From contig CALXMV010000022.1 in assembly GCA_944389565.1 (NCBI GenBank), positions 1-36,863 on the forward strand: a stretch of DNA of 36,863 nucleotides, in the 5' to 3' direction. Shown in pieces: positions 7,551 to 16,155 of this stretch (positions within the stretch are counted from its first letter, which is position 1; the number at the start of each line of letters is the position of its first letter). The position numbers and the translations under genes were made by a program. The stretch comes from an uncultured Kiritimatiellota bacterium (GTDB lineage: Bacteria > Verrucomicrobiota > Kiritimatiellia > RFP12 > DVOR01). The notes under the pieces are model-generated. The model was given only the letters and a program-made list of their open reading frames with translations, did not search any database and was not told the DNA's origin.

Positions 7551-9727
7551 AACCGACCCTCGCCATGAAGAACACGTTCCTTTGCCTCGTCCTCGCGCTG
7601 GCCGCGTCGCCGCTCGCCGCGACGGAGGTCTCCGTCGTCAGGCCCGAGCCCGTCTACCCCGAGATCGCCCAGCGCGTCCTGCGCCAACTCGCCGACATGC
7701 ATCTCTCCGGGGAGGCCTTCGACGACCGCCTCTCCGCCATCGCGTGGACGAACCTGGTCGATTCGCTCGACTTCGACCGCACCCTCCTCACCCAGGAGGA
7801 CCTCCGCCGCCTGGAGCCCCAGCGCGACAAAATCGACGACATGCTCCGCGCCGGCGACCTCTCCTTCGGCTACGACCTGATGCAGCTCACCCGCGAACGC
7901 CTCGCCGCGCGATGCGCCTTCGTCGAGGCCATCCTCAAGGAACCCGCGCCCTTCGACTTTACCACCGACGAGACCTACGTCTGGAAACGCCGCAAGGCCG
8001 AACGCCCCGCGGACGAGGCCGCCCAGCGCGCGCTCTGGCGCACCGCCCTCAAGAACGAATACCTCGCTCTCACCCTCGCCAAGGAACTCGACGCCGAAGA
8101 GGCTGCGCAGGAAGCGAAGGAAGGCAAGGCGGAAAAGGAGGAGGAAGCGCCCGACTACGCGGAGGAGGACCTCAACGAGCCCGTCCCCGAAATCCTCGCC
8201 AAGCGTTACCGCGCGCTCCGCGACGCCTTCTCGGAAATCGATTCCGAGACGGTCCTCCAACGTTACCTCTCCGCCGTGGCCAACGCCTATGACCCGCACA
8301 CCGACTACATGTCGCCGATGAACTTCGAGGACTTCAACATGGAGATGAACCTCACGCTCTGCGGCATCGGCGCGACCCTGCGTTACGACGACGGCGCCGT
8401 GCGCGTGACCGAACTCATGAGCGGCGGTCCCGCCGCCGCGGACACGCGTGAGATCAGGCTCCAGGAGGGCGACCGCATCATCGGCGTCGGCCAAGGCGAC
8501 GGCCCCATCGAGGATATCCGCCACAAGCCCCTCAGCCGCACCGTCCGCAAAATCCGCGGCCCCAAAGGCACCAAGGTCGTCCTCCGCGTCATCCCCGTCT
8601 CCGACAAGACCGGCACCCGCACCAAGATCGTCGACCTCGTGCGCGACGAGATCAAGCTGGAGCAACAGGCCGTCACCGGCCGCGTCGAGCGGGTCTCTCT
8701 CAAGGGCGGCGACGAACGCCGCCTCGGCTACGTGCGCATCCCGGCCTTCTACGCCGGTGTCGTCGGGGGCGAGCGGGGCGACGACGCCCGCTCCATGACG
8801 CGCGACCTGCTCGCGTATATCCAGAAACTCAACGCCGACCATGTCGACGGCTTGGTCATCGACCTGCGCAACAACGGCGGGGGCTCGCTCATGGAGGCCC
8901 TCGCCATGACGGGGCTCTTCGTGCGCGGCCCGGCCGTCCAGGTCAAGGACGCCCGGAACGTCCAGGTCCTCCCCAGCCAAGGTGCCGTCGCCTTCCGCAA
9001 GCCGGTCCTCGTGCTCATCAACCGCAACTCCGCCTCCGCCTCCGAAATCGTCGCCGCGGCCTTCCAGGATTACGGCCGCGCCATCATCGTGGGCGACTCC
9101 AAGAGCCATGGCAAAGGCACCGTCCAGACCGTCAAAGGCCTCGGCCGCGACAACGCCGTCTACGGCGCCGACCGCATCACCTCCGCCTGTTTCTTCCGCA
9201 TCGACGGCGGCACCACGCAACTCCGCGGCGTCATCCCCGACATCGTCCTCCCCTCCATCTACGATGCCCTCGACCTCGGCGAGGATCAGCTCCCCGGCGC
9301 GCTCCCCTACACCACCATCACCCCCGCCTACTACGCCAAGACCTCCGACCTCGCCCCCTTCCTCGCCCCCCTCAAGGAAGCCTCCGCCAAGCGCCTCCGC
9401 GACGACAAACAGTATCAGGCCTCCCAACGCCTCATCGAGCACGTCCGCAAGGCCAACGCCGAGCTGACCGTGCCCCTCAACATCGACAAACGCCGCGCCC
9501 GGATGCGCGCCGAGCGGGCCATGCAGAAACTGCAGGACGAGGCCCTCGCCGGCGGCTCCTCCAAGGCCGAACGCGCCCTCGGCCCCACCGCCGAGAACGA
9601 TCCCGTCCTCCGCGAGTCCCTCCACATCCTCTCCGACTACATCGACCTCCGCGGCGGCCCCGACGAACCCGTCAATACCGATGGCGACCTCGGCCTGCGC
9701 CTCTTCCGCATCTTCGGCGCGCACTGA
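7547..9727 (+). CDS. prc: Tail-specific (C-terminal processing) periplasmic protease Prc
   Basis: A 726-residue S41 protease with the full Prc layout: signal peptide (hydrophobic core in the first 26 residues), helical N-terminal domain, a PDZ domain (about 260-350, with GDRIIGVGQGDGP), a catalytic core and a C-terminal helical region. The serine-lysine dyad is visible: SASASE (495-500) and K523 in SHGKGTVQ. It degrades or trims periplasmic proteins from their C-termini; in E. coli it acts on peptidoglycan hydrolases and lipoproteins. A charged, glutamate-rich insert lies near 185-212. The start at 7547 is set by the ATGA overlap and GGAAGG just upstream; the frame is open back to 6179, but that part is antisense-free shadow of other genes. 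Confidence 0.92.
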   Translation: MKPTLAMKNTFLCLVLALAASPLAATEVSVVRPEPVYPEIAQRVLRQLADMHLSGEAFDDRLSAIAWTNLVDSLDFDRTLLTQEDLRRLEPQRDKIDDMLRAGDLSFGYDLMQLTRERLAARCAFVEAILKEPAPFDFTTDETYVWKRRKAERPADEAAQRALWRTALKNEYLALTLAKELDAEEAAQEAKEGKAEKEEEAPDYAEEDLNEPVPEILAKRYRALRDAFSEIDSETVLQRYLSAVANAYDPHTDYMSPMNFEDFNMEMNLTLCGIGATLRYDDGAVRVTELMSGGPAAADTREIRLQEGDRIIGVGQGDGPIEDIRHKPLSRTVRKIRGPKGTKVVLRVIPVSDKTGTRTKIVDLVRDEIKLEQQAVTGRVERVSLKGGDERRLGYVRIPAFYAGVVGGERGDDARSMTRDLLAYIQKLNADHVDGLVIDLRNNGGGSLMEALAMTGLFVRGPAVQVKDARNVQVLPSQGAVAFRKPVLVLINRNSASASEIVAAAFQDYGRAIIVGDSKSHGKGTVQTVKGLGRDNAVYGADRITSACFFRIDGGTTQLRGVIPDIVLPSIYDALDLGEDQLPGALPYTTITPAYYAKTSDLAPFLAPLKEASAKRLRDDKQYQASQRLIEHVRKANAELTVPLNIDKRRARMRAERAMQKLQDEALAGGSSKAERALGPTAENDPVLRESLHILSDYIDLRGGPDEPVNTDGDLGLRLFRIFGAH

Positions 9728-9730
9728 CCC

Positions 9731-11587
9731 ATGAGACCCGCGATCGACCTCGCCCCCGCCACGCCCCTGCTCGACGCAATCGATGCGCCGGAGGCCGTCA
9801 AGGCGCTCCCCGAGGCCGACCTGCCCCGCCTGGCCGCGGAAATCCGCGCCCGCATGGTCGCCATCGTCTCCCGGACCGGCGGACACCTCGCCCCCTCGCT
9901 CGGCGTGGTCGAGCTCGCCCTCGCGCTCTGCCGCGTCTTCGACTTCCCGCAGGACAAGGTGGTGTGGGATGTCGGGCACCAGGCCTACGCCTGGAAGATG
10001 CTCACCGGCCGCAACGCGCGCATGGAGACCCTGCGGCGCTTCGGCGGCATCCGAGGCTTCCCCTTCCCCGACGAATCCCCCTACGACGCCTCCGTCGGCG
10101 GGCACGCCGGCGTCGCCCTCGCCACCGCGCTCGGATTCGCCGTCGCGCGCGACGCCCGCGGCGGCCGGGAGCACGTCATCGCCGTCGTCGGCGACGCATC
10201 CCTCACCAACGGCATCTCCCTCGAAGCGCTGAACGCCGTCCGCCACGCCACCGACCGCCTCATCCTCGTCATCAACGACAACGGCATGAGCATCTCGCGC
10301 AACGTCGGTGCGCTGGCCCGCCTCTTCGCCCGGCAGCTCACCGGCCTGCGCTACAACCGCATCCGCGCCGCCGCCGAGGCCGCCGGCCATCGCCTGCGCC
10401 TCAACCGCACCGCGGCCTTCTGGCGCGGCCTCAAGACCACCGTCAAGACCCTGCTCCTGCGCAACCGCTCCGCCATCTTTGAGGATCTCGGCCTGCGCTA
10501 TATCGGCCCGATCGACGGCCACGACCTCCCCGCCCTCTGCGACGCGCTCCGCACCGCCGCCGAGGCCGCCGGCCCGATCGCCCTCCACATCGCCACCGTC
10601 AAGGGCAAAGGCTACGCGCCCGCCGAGCGCAACCCCTCCAAATGGCACGGCGTCGGCCCATGGGCCGCCGACGCCCGCAAGAACGCCGCCGCCGCGCCGC
10701 CGGCGCCCTCGTGGTCCGCCGCCTGCGGCCTGGCCCTCGCCCGGCGCGCCCAAGGCAACCCCGCGATCCACGCCATCACCGCCGCCATGCGCTCCGGCAC
10801 CGGTCTCACCCCCTTCTTCCGCGACTTCCCGACCCGCGCGCACGACGTCGGCATCTGCGAGGGCTACGCCGTCGCCTTCGCCGCGGGGCTCGCCGCCGCC
10901 GGCCTACGCCCCGTCGTCGCCCTCTACTCCACCTTCGCCCAGCGTGCCGTCGACAACGTCATGCACGACGTCTGCCTCCCCAACCTGCCCGTCGTCCTCT
11001 GCCTCGACCGCGCGGGCGTCGTCGGCCCCGACGGCCCCACCCACCATGGCCTCTACGATCTGGCCATGCTCCGCGCCCTCCCCAACCTCACGATCCTCGC
11101 CCCCGCCACGCGCCCGGGGCTGGAGGCGGCGCTCGACCATGCGTTTGCCTGCCCTGGGCCGACCGTCATCCGCTATCCGCGCGGGGCCGCGCCGGAGGGC
11201 CCCGCCCCGCGCCTTCCCGGCGCCACGCCGCAGGCGCCCATCATCCTCGCGCTTGGGCCCACGGTCTTCTGGGCGGAACCCGTCGCCCGTGCGCTCGGCC
11301 TCGCGTTGGAACCCGTCGAGCGCGTCAAACCGCTCCCCGACATCCTCCGCGCGCTCACCCCGGGCCGCCCCGTCATCACGCTGGAGGACGCCGCGGCGGA
11401 AGGCGGCTTCGGCTCGGCCGTCGCCGAGGTCTGGCCCGGCCCGCTCCTCGTCCTCGGCTGGCCCGATCGGTTCGTCCCCCAAGGTTCCGAGGGGGAGCTC
11501 CGCGCCGCCTGCGGGCTGGACGCCCATGGGTTGCGTATGCGCATCGCCGCCTTCCTCGGCGGGCTCCCTGGGGCCAGCCATGCCTGA
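9731..11587 (+). CDS. dxs: 1-deoxy-D-xylulose-5-phosphate synthase
   Basis: Thiamine-diphosphate enzyme that condenses pyruvate and glyceraldehyde 3-phosphate in the first step of the MEP isoprenoid pathway. The 618-residue length is typical. Visible motifs: VVWDVGHQAYAWKMLTGR, the ThDP/metal-binding block GDASLTNGISLEALN ... NDNGMSIS, YIGPIDGHD, the central KGKGYAPAE, and DRAGVVGPDGPTHHGLYDLA in the pyrimidine domain. The GDG of most family members reads GDA here, a variant I recall from Bacteroidetes and PVC enzymes. The start is three bases after prc and has no clear Shine-Dalgarno sequence, so coupled translation is likely. It overlaps mutL by eight bases. Confidence 0.93.
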   Translation: MRPAIDLAPATPLLDAIDAPEAVKALPEADLPRLAAEIRARMVAIVSRTGGHLAPSLGVVELALALCRVFDFPQDKVVWDVGHQAYAWKMLTGRNARMETLRRFGGIRGFPFPDESPYDASVGGHAGVALATALGFAVARDARGGREHVIAVVGDASLTNGISLEALNAVRHATDRLILVINDNGMSISRNVGALARLFARQLTGLRYNRIRAAAEAAGHRLRLNRTAAFWRGLKTTVKTLLLRNRSAIFEDLGLRYIGPIDGHDLPALCDALRTAAEAAGPIALHIATVKGKGYAPAERNPSKWHGVGPWAADARKNAAAAPPAPSWSAACGLALARRAQGNPAIHAITAAMRSGTGLTPFFRDFPTRAHDVGICEGYAVAFAAGLAAAGLRPVVALYSTFAQRAVDNVMHDVCLPNLPVVLCLDRAGVVGPDGPTHHGLYDLAMLRALPNLTILAPATRPGLEAALDHAFACPGPTVIRYPRGAAPEGPAPRLPGATPQAPIILALGPTVFWAEPVARALGLALEPVERVKPLPDILRALTPGRPVITLEDAAAEGGFGSAVAEVWPGPLLVLGWPDRFVPQGSEGELRAACGLDAHGLRMRIAAFLGGLPGASHA

Positions 11588-13385
11588 CGCCGTCCCCGCG
11601 CGCCGCCCCATCCGCGTCCTCCCCGAGACCGTGGCCAACCAGATCGCCGCCGGCGAGGTCGTCGAACGCCCGGCGTCCGTCGCCAAGGAACTCATCGAGA
11701 ACGCCCTCGACGCCGGCGCCACCCGCATCGAACTCGCCGTCGAGGGCGGCGGCGCGAAGGCCATCGAGGTCGCCGACAACGGTTGCGGCATGGATCGCGA
11801 GGACGCCCTCGCCTGCCTGGAACGCCAGGCCACCAGCAAGATCGCCACCGCCGAGGAGATCGCCCACATCGCCACCTTCGGCTTCCGGGGCGAGGCCATC
11901 CCCTCCATCGCCTCCGTCTCCCGCTTCGCCATCCTCACGCGGCCCGCGGAGGAGGACGCCGCCACATCGCTTTCCGTCGTCGGCGGCGCGCTCGACTGGG
12001 TCGGCGAGGCCGCCCGCCCCGTCGGCACCACCGTCACCGTCCGCGACCTCTTCTTCAACGTCCCCGCCCGCCGCAAGTTCCTCCGCGCCCCCGCCACCGA
12101 GCTCGCGCGCATCCGCCAGACGTTCACCGCCATCGCCCTCGCCAATCCCGCCGTCGCCTTCCGTCTCCGCGTCGACGGGCGCGACGCGCTGACCCTGCCC
12201 GAGGGCGACACCCTGGCCGACCGCGCCCGCGCCCTTCTCGGCGAGGCCATCGCCGACGCCCTCCTCCCCATCGACCACGCCCAGGGCACCATCCGCCTCA
12301 CCGGCTACATCTCCAAGCCCGATTTCACCCGTGCCGGCACCCCCGAGCAATACGTCTTCGTCAACCGCCGCCCCGCCACCGCGCCCCAGATCCAATACGC
12401 CATCCGCGAGGCCTGGCCCACGCGCGACGCCAAACCCGTCGTCCTGCTCTTCATCGACCTGCCACCCGCGCTCGTCGACGTGAACGTCCACCCCGCGAAG
12501 CGGGAGGTGCGCTTCCGCGACGGCTCCGCGCTCGTCTCCACCATCCAGGCCGCGCTCGCGATCGCCCTCGGCGCCCCCCTGCCCGAGACCCCGCCCCTCG
12601 GCGCGCCGTTGCCCGGCGTCCCCCCGCTCTCCCCCATCGCGCCCATCCCCACCCCCCAGGCACCGCGCCCCGTCCAAGCCGACCTCCCCGCGGCGGCCGC
12701 CATCCCCTACCCGCTCGTCGAGACGCCACCCCCCGCGCCCACCCTCACCCCGATCACGCCCCCGCCGCCGCCCGCCCCGCTCCCCGCCGACGCCCCGGCC
12801 GGTTCGCTCCCATGGGAGTGGTATCGCGTCGTCGATCTGCTCGACCATGGCTATTGGCTCGTCGTCACCGACCAAGGGTATGTCACCGTGGATGCCAAGG
12901 CCGCCCTGGAGCGCATCCTCTACGAACGCCTCGCCCCCGCCGTCAGCAATCCCCCCTCCCAGCCCCTGCTCATCCCCGAGACCCTCCATCTGCCCCCCGC
13001 CGACGCCGAGCGCGTCGCCCGGTTCGCGCCGCAGCTCGCCCAATGCGGTTTCGGCATCGCCCCGCTCGCCCCCGACACCTTCCTTATCGACGCCCTGCCC
13101 GTCGCGCTCGCCGAGCTCCCCCCCAAGGAGATCCTCGCCGAGATCGCCGCCGAGCTTGACCGCCCCGGCCCCAAAAAAGGGCTCGACCCCTGGCGCCGCG
13201 AGGTCGTCGCGCGCGCCGCCGCCCAAGCCGCCGCGCGCGCCTGGCGCATCCCCGACCGCCGCGCGGCCGAGGCCGCGATGGCCGACCTCGCCCGTTGCGC
13301 CATGCCCTATGCCTCCCCCCGCGGCCGCCCCGTGATGATCCTCACCACCTACGGCGAGCTGGACCGGCGCTTCCGCCGCGCCTGA
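11580..13385 (+). CDS. mutL: DNA mismatch repair protein MutL with eroded endonuclease motif
   Basis: The 601-residue product has a canonical GHKL ATPase N-terminus: ANQIAAGEVVERPASVAKEL (19-38), N41, ADNGCGMD (65-72), ATSKI (84-88), GFRGEAIPSI (101-110) and a later VDVNVHPAKREVRF. A proline-rich linker (about residues 330-405) joins the C-terminal dimerisation domain. There the nuclease motif DQHAxxExxxxE reads DAKAALERILYE (438-449), the ACK-type motif is lost, and CPHGRP reads C573-AMPYASPRGRP. It therefore probably lacks the nicking activity of most non-enterobacterial MutLs. It ends one base from the convergent murJ stop, with no terminator between. Confidence 0.92.
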   Translation: MPDAVPARRPIRVLPETVANQIAAGEVVERPASVAKELIENALDAGATRIELAVEGGGAKAIEVADNGCGMDREDALACLERQATSKIATAEEIAHIATFGFRGEAIPSIASVSRFAILTRPAEEDAATSLSVVGGALDWVGEAARPVGTTVTVRDLFFNVPARRKFLRAPATELARIRQTFTAIALANPAVAFRLRVDGRDALTLPEGDTLADRARALLGEAIADALLPIDHAQGTIRLTGYISKPDFTRAGTPEQYVFVNRRPATAPQIQYAIREAWPTRDAKPVVLLFIDLPPALVDVNVHPAKREVRFRDGSALVSTIQAALAIALGAPLPETPPLGAPLPGVPPLSPIAPIPTPQAPRPVQADLPAAAAIPYPLVETPPPAPTLTPITPPPPPAPLPADAPAGSLPWEWYRVVDLLDHGYWLVVTDQGYVTVDAKAALERILYERLAPAVSNPPSQPLLIPETLHLPPADAERVARFAPQLAQCGFGIAPLAPDTFLIDALPVALAELPPKEILAEIAAELDRPGPKKGLDPWRREVVARAAAQAAARAWRIPDRRAAEAAMADLARCAMPYASPRGRPVMILTTYGELDRRFRRA

Positions 13386-13386
13386 C

Positions 13387-14949
13387 CTAGCGGTGCCCGC
13401 GCCGGCGGAGCGGCAGGTCGGCGAGCACCTCGCGGAAGGCGGTCGACGCCAAGAGCCGGACGAGCGGCAGATAGAGCGCCCCGCCCACCGCGATCGCCAC
13501 GGGGACCCCCACGAAGCGCGACACCCCCACCCCGTCGAGCCACGCCTGGCACGCGTGGGCGGCGACGGCCATCAGCCCCGCCGCGAGCAACGTGCGCCAC
13601 GCGGTCGAGGCCAGCCCGCGCAGATCCGGCCGGAACCCGCGCCGGATGAGAATCGCCAGGAGGATGCCGGTGTTCGCGAAGGAGTTCAGCACCGTGCTCA
13701 GCGCGATGCCCACGTGCCGCCACCCCTCCGGCAGAAGAAGCACGGAGAGCAGGTTGAGCGCGAAATTGCCCAGGATACACCACGAGGCCACGGTCACCGG
13801 CGTGCGGAGATCCTTGTGCGCGTAGAAGACGGGGATGACGGTCTTCGCGGAGGAGAAGGCGATGAGCCCGAACGCGTAGGCGGCCACCGCCCGCGCCGTC
13901 CAGACCGTGGACTGCGCGTCGAAGGCGCCCCGTTCGTACAGCACGGCCACGATCGGCGAGGCTAGGGCGAAGAGGCCGCAGGCCATCGGCGCCATGATGA
14001 CCAGCAGATTGCGCATGGAGCGGTCGAGCGTGGCGGTGAGCGCGGCGCGGTCGTCCGCCGCCGCCTGGCGCGAGAAGGTCGGCAGGAGGACGGTGGCGAA
14101 GGCGGTCCCGAAGAGCCCAAGCGGCAGATAGATGATCCGGTCGGCGTATTCCAGCGCCGAGGGCGCCCACTCCGCGCCGTAAAAGGCCAGCCACCCATCC
14201 ACGCAGATGTTGATCTGCGCCAAGGCGATGCCCAGCGACGCCGGCCCCATCTGCAACAACACCTGACGGACGTACGGCGAGGCCCGCCACCCCGTGAAGG
14301 CCAGGCGCAGCCCATAGCCCACCCGCCGCAACTCCGGCAGCTGGAAGAAGACCTGCGCCACGCCCGCCAAGAGGATCCCCCAGCAGACGGCCCCGATCCG
14401 CCAGAACCCCTCCTCCGGCAGGAAGGGGCAGACGCCGACGAGCGCGGCGATCCAGAAGACGTTCAGGATCACCGGCGTGAGCGCCGGCACGGCGAAGCGG
14501 TCGTGCACGTTGAGCGCGGCCGAGAGGATCGCCGCCACGCAGATGAGCAGCGCGTAGGGCAGCATGATCCGCGTCAGCGGCATGGCCTCGGCCCACCGCG
14601 AGTCCGGCGCCACGCCCCACTGCACGGCGTAGGTGACCGCCACGCCGACCCCGATCAACAAGGCCAGCACGCAAACCAGCAACCCCAGGATCCGCGCGAG
14701 GAACAGTTGCGCCCGCTCGCGCCCCTCCCGCCGCTCGATCTCGGCGAAGACCGGCACGAACGCCGCCCCCAGCGCCCCCTCGCCGAAAAGCCGCCGGAAC
14801 AGGTTCGGGATGCGGAAGGCGATGACGAACGCGCTCTGGATCGTGCCCGTGCCGAAGAAATGCGCCATCAGGATCTCCCGCGCCAGCCCGAAGACCCGGC
14901 TGACGGCGGTCATCCCGCTGACCACCCCCACCTTGCCCAAGAGGCTCAC
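13387..14949 (-). CDS. murJ: Lipid II flippase MurJ
   Basis: A 520-residue polytopic membrane protein with 13-14 hydrophobic segments that moves lipid II across the inner membrane for peptidoglycan assembly. Family signatures are clear: SRVFGLAREILMAHFFGTGT (17-36), AFRIPNLFRRLFGEGALGAAFVPVF (44-68), LPLGLFGTAFATVLLPTFSR and LYERGAFD. The start codon is GTG (14949-14947), nine bases after the lpxK stop. It is the last gene of the purF-like/lpxK/murJ run and meets mutL tail to tail. Confidence 0.92.
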   Translation of the reverse strand: MSLLGKVGVVSGMTAVSRVFGLAREILMAHFFGTGTIQSAFVIAFRIPNLFRRLFGEGALGAAFVPVFAEIERREGRERAQLFLARILGLLVCVLALLIGVGVAVTYAVQWGVAPDSRWAEAMPLTRIMLPYALLICVAAILSAALNVHDRFAVPALTPVILNVFWIAALVGVCPFLPEEGFWRIGAVCWGILLAGVAQVFFQLPELRRVGYGLRLAFTGWRASPYVRQVLLQMGPASLGIALAQINICVDGWLAFYGAEWAPSALEYADRIIYLPLGLFGTAFATVLLPTFSRQAAADDRAALTATLDRSMRNLLVIMAPMACGLFALASPIVAVLYERGAFDAQSTVWTARAVAAYAFGLIAFSSAKTVIPVFYAHKDLRTPVTVASWCILGNFALNLLSVLLLPEGWRHVGIALSTVLNSFANTGILLAILIRRGFRPDLRGLASTAWRTLLAAGLMAVAAHACQAWLDGVGVSRFVGVPVAIAVGGALYLPLVRLLASTAFREVLADLPLRRRGHR

Positions 14950-14958
14950 GGGCGCGCC

Positions 14959-16155
14959 TCACTCGGCATCGGGGTGCCTCTTGAAGGGCTTGAAGCAGAT
15001 GTGCGCCACCGCGTCGTGGAAGTTCTCCGCGCCGCGCAGGATCTCGATCTCGATGCGCAGGTAATAGACCGGCACGGCCACGGAGGCCAGGCGCGGGAAG
15101 CGCACGGCGTCCTTCTCGGTGGTGACGACCGCGTCGCACCCCAGGTCGGCCGCGCGGTTGACCACGTTGATGACCTCCTGCGTGGCGTAACGGTGGTGGT
15201 CGGCGTAACGGACGCACTCGGCGAGTTCGGCGCCGTAGCCGCGCAGGAAGGCCTCGAAACTCTGCGGCACGGCGATGCCCGAGAGCGCGAGCACCTTCTT
15301 CCCCGCGAGCCACGTGAGGTCGCGGTTCGTCTTGCCGTAGACGTTCTTGAGGCGTTTGGGCGCGTGGCGGCACTCGATGATCTCGGCATGGTGGTTCAGC
15401 TTGCGGATCCTGGCGCGGAGCGCCTCGGAGTCGCCGTCGCTCTTGGTGATGAAGATGAAGTCCGCGCGGCGCAGGTTCTGGATGCCCTCACGCAACACGC
15501 CGCGCGGCAGCAGGTTGCCGTTCCCGAACGGGTTCGTCTTGTCCACGAGCACGATGTCGTGCGAATGCTTGAGCCGCTGATACTGGAAGCCGTCGTCGAG
15601 CACGAGCGTGTCGCACCCGAACTTGCGGATGGCGTAGCGGCCGGACTTCACGCGGTTGCGGTCGACCAGCACCACCACGCCCGGCAGGTTGCTCGCCAGC
15701 ATGTACGGCTCGTCGCCGCCCGTCTCGGAATCGAGCAGCACGCGCCGCCCGTCGCTGACGACCAGCGGCGGCTCGATCGTGTCCGAGAAGACCCGTTGCA
15801 GGAAGGGCTTCTCCTTGCGCCGATACCCGCGCGAGAGGATCGCCACCTTGCGCCCCTGGCGCGTGAGCTCCCGCGCGAAGATCTCCACCACGGGCGTCTT
15901 GCCCGTGCCGCCGGCCGTCACGTTGCCCACGCTGATCACCTGGCAGCCCAGCGGCCACCGCCGCAACACGCCGATGCGGAAAAACCACATCCGCAGCCAG
16001 ACGATCGCCCCGTAGATGCGCGAGATCCCCTTGAGCAGCGCCAGGAGCGCCTTCGGCCAGAAGCCCGTGACTCTCCGATCCGCGCCTTCCTGCTGGATCA
16101 GCGGGATGACGTAGCTCTCCAACCGCTCGACGAGCCTCACGCGGTTGCGCGCCAT
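14959..16155 (-). CDS. lpxK: Tetraacyldisaccharide 4'-kinase LpxK
   Basis: Inner-membrane-associated kinase that adds the 4'-phosphate to the lipid A precursor. The 398-residue product shows a membrane-associated N-terminal helix (about 46-66), the Walker A loop GNVTAGGTGKTP (77-88), ILSRGYRRK, GDEPYMLA, and the LDDGFQYQRLKHSHDIVLVD block. An N-terminal extension of about 40 residues precedes the core. The start at 16155 makes a TGATG overlap with the purF-like stop; an upstream start at 16209 in frame is less likely. Its presence shows that the organism makes lipid A. Confidence 0.93.
   Translation of the reverse strand: MARNRVRLVERLESYVIPLIQQEGADRRVTGFWPKALLALLKGISRIYGAIVWLRMWFFRIGVLRRWPLGCQVISVGNVTAGGTGKTPVVEIFARELTRQGRKVAILSRGYRRKEKPFLQRVFSDTIEPPLVVSDGRRVLLDSETGGDEPYMLASNLPGVVVLVDRNRVKSGRYAIRKFGCDTLVLDDGFQYQRLKHSHDIVLVDKTNPFGNGNLLPRGVLREGIQNLRRADFIFITKSDGDSEALRARIRKLNHHAEIIECRHAPKRLKNVYGKTNRDLTWLAGKKVLALSGIAVPQSFEAFLRGYGAELAECVRYADHHRYATQEVINVVNRAADLGCDAVVTTEKDAVRFPRLASVAVPVYYLRIEIEILRGAENFHDAVAHICFKPFKRHPDAE

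Noticed and set aside
7544..10843. 1,099-codon open frame on the minus strand
   Set aside because: It lies antisense to prc and dxs, which carry clear family motifs. Its glycine/aspartate/valine-rich composition is what high-GC antisense frames produce.
10308..11579. In-frame upstream extension of mutL by 424 codons
   Set aside because: Shadow of dxs; the conserved MutL N-terminus begins just after ATG 11580.
13381..13395. Bidirectional terminator between mutL and murJ
   Set aside because: Only one base separates the stop codons and no hairpin with a T-run is seen there.
13349..15373. 674-codon minus-strand frame overlapping murJ and lpxK
   Set aside because: Arginine- and glycine-rich shadow in another frame of murJ; no recognisable domain.
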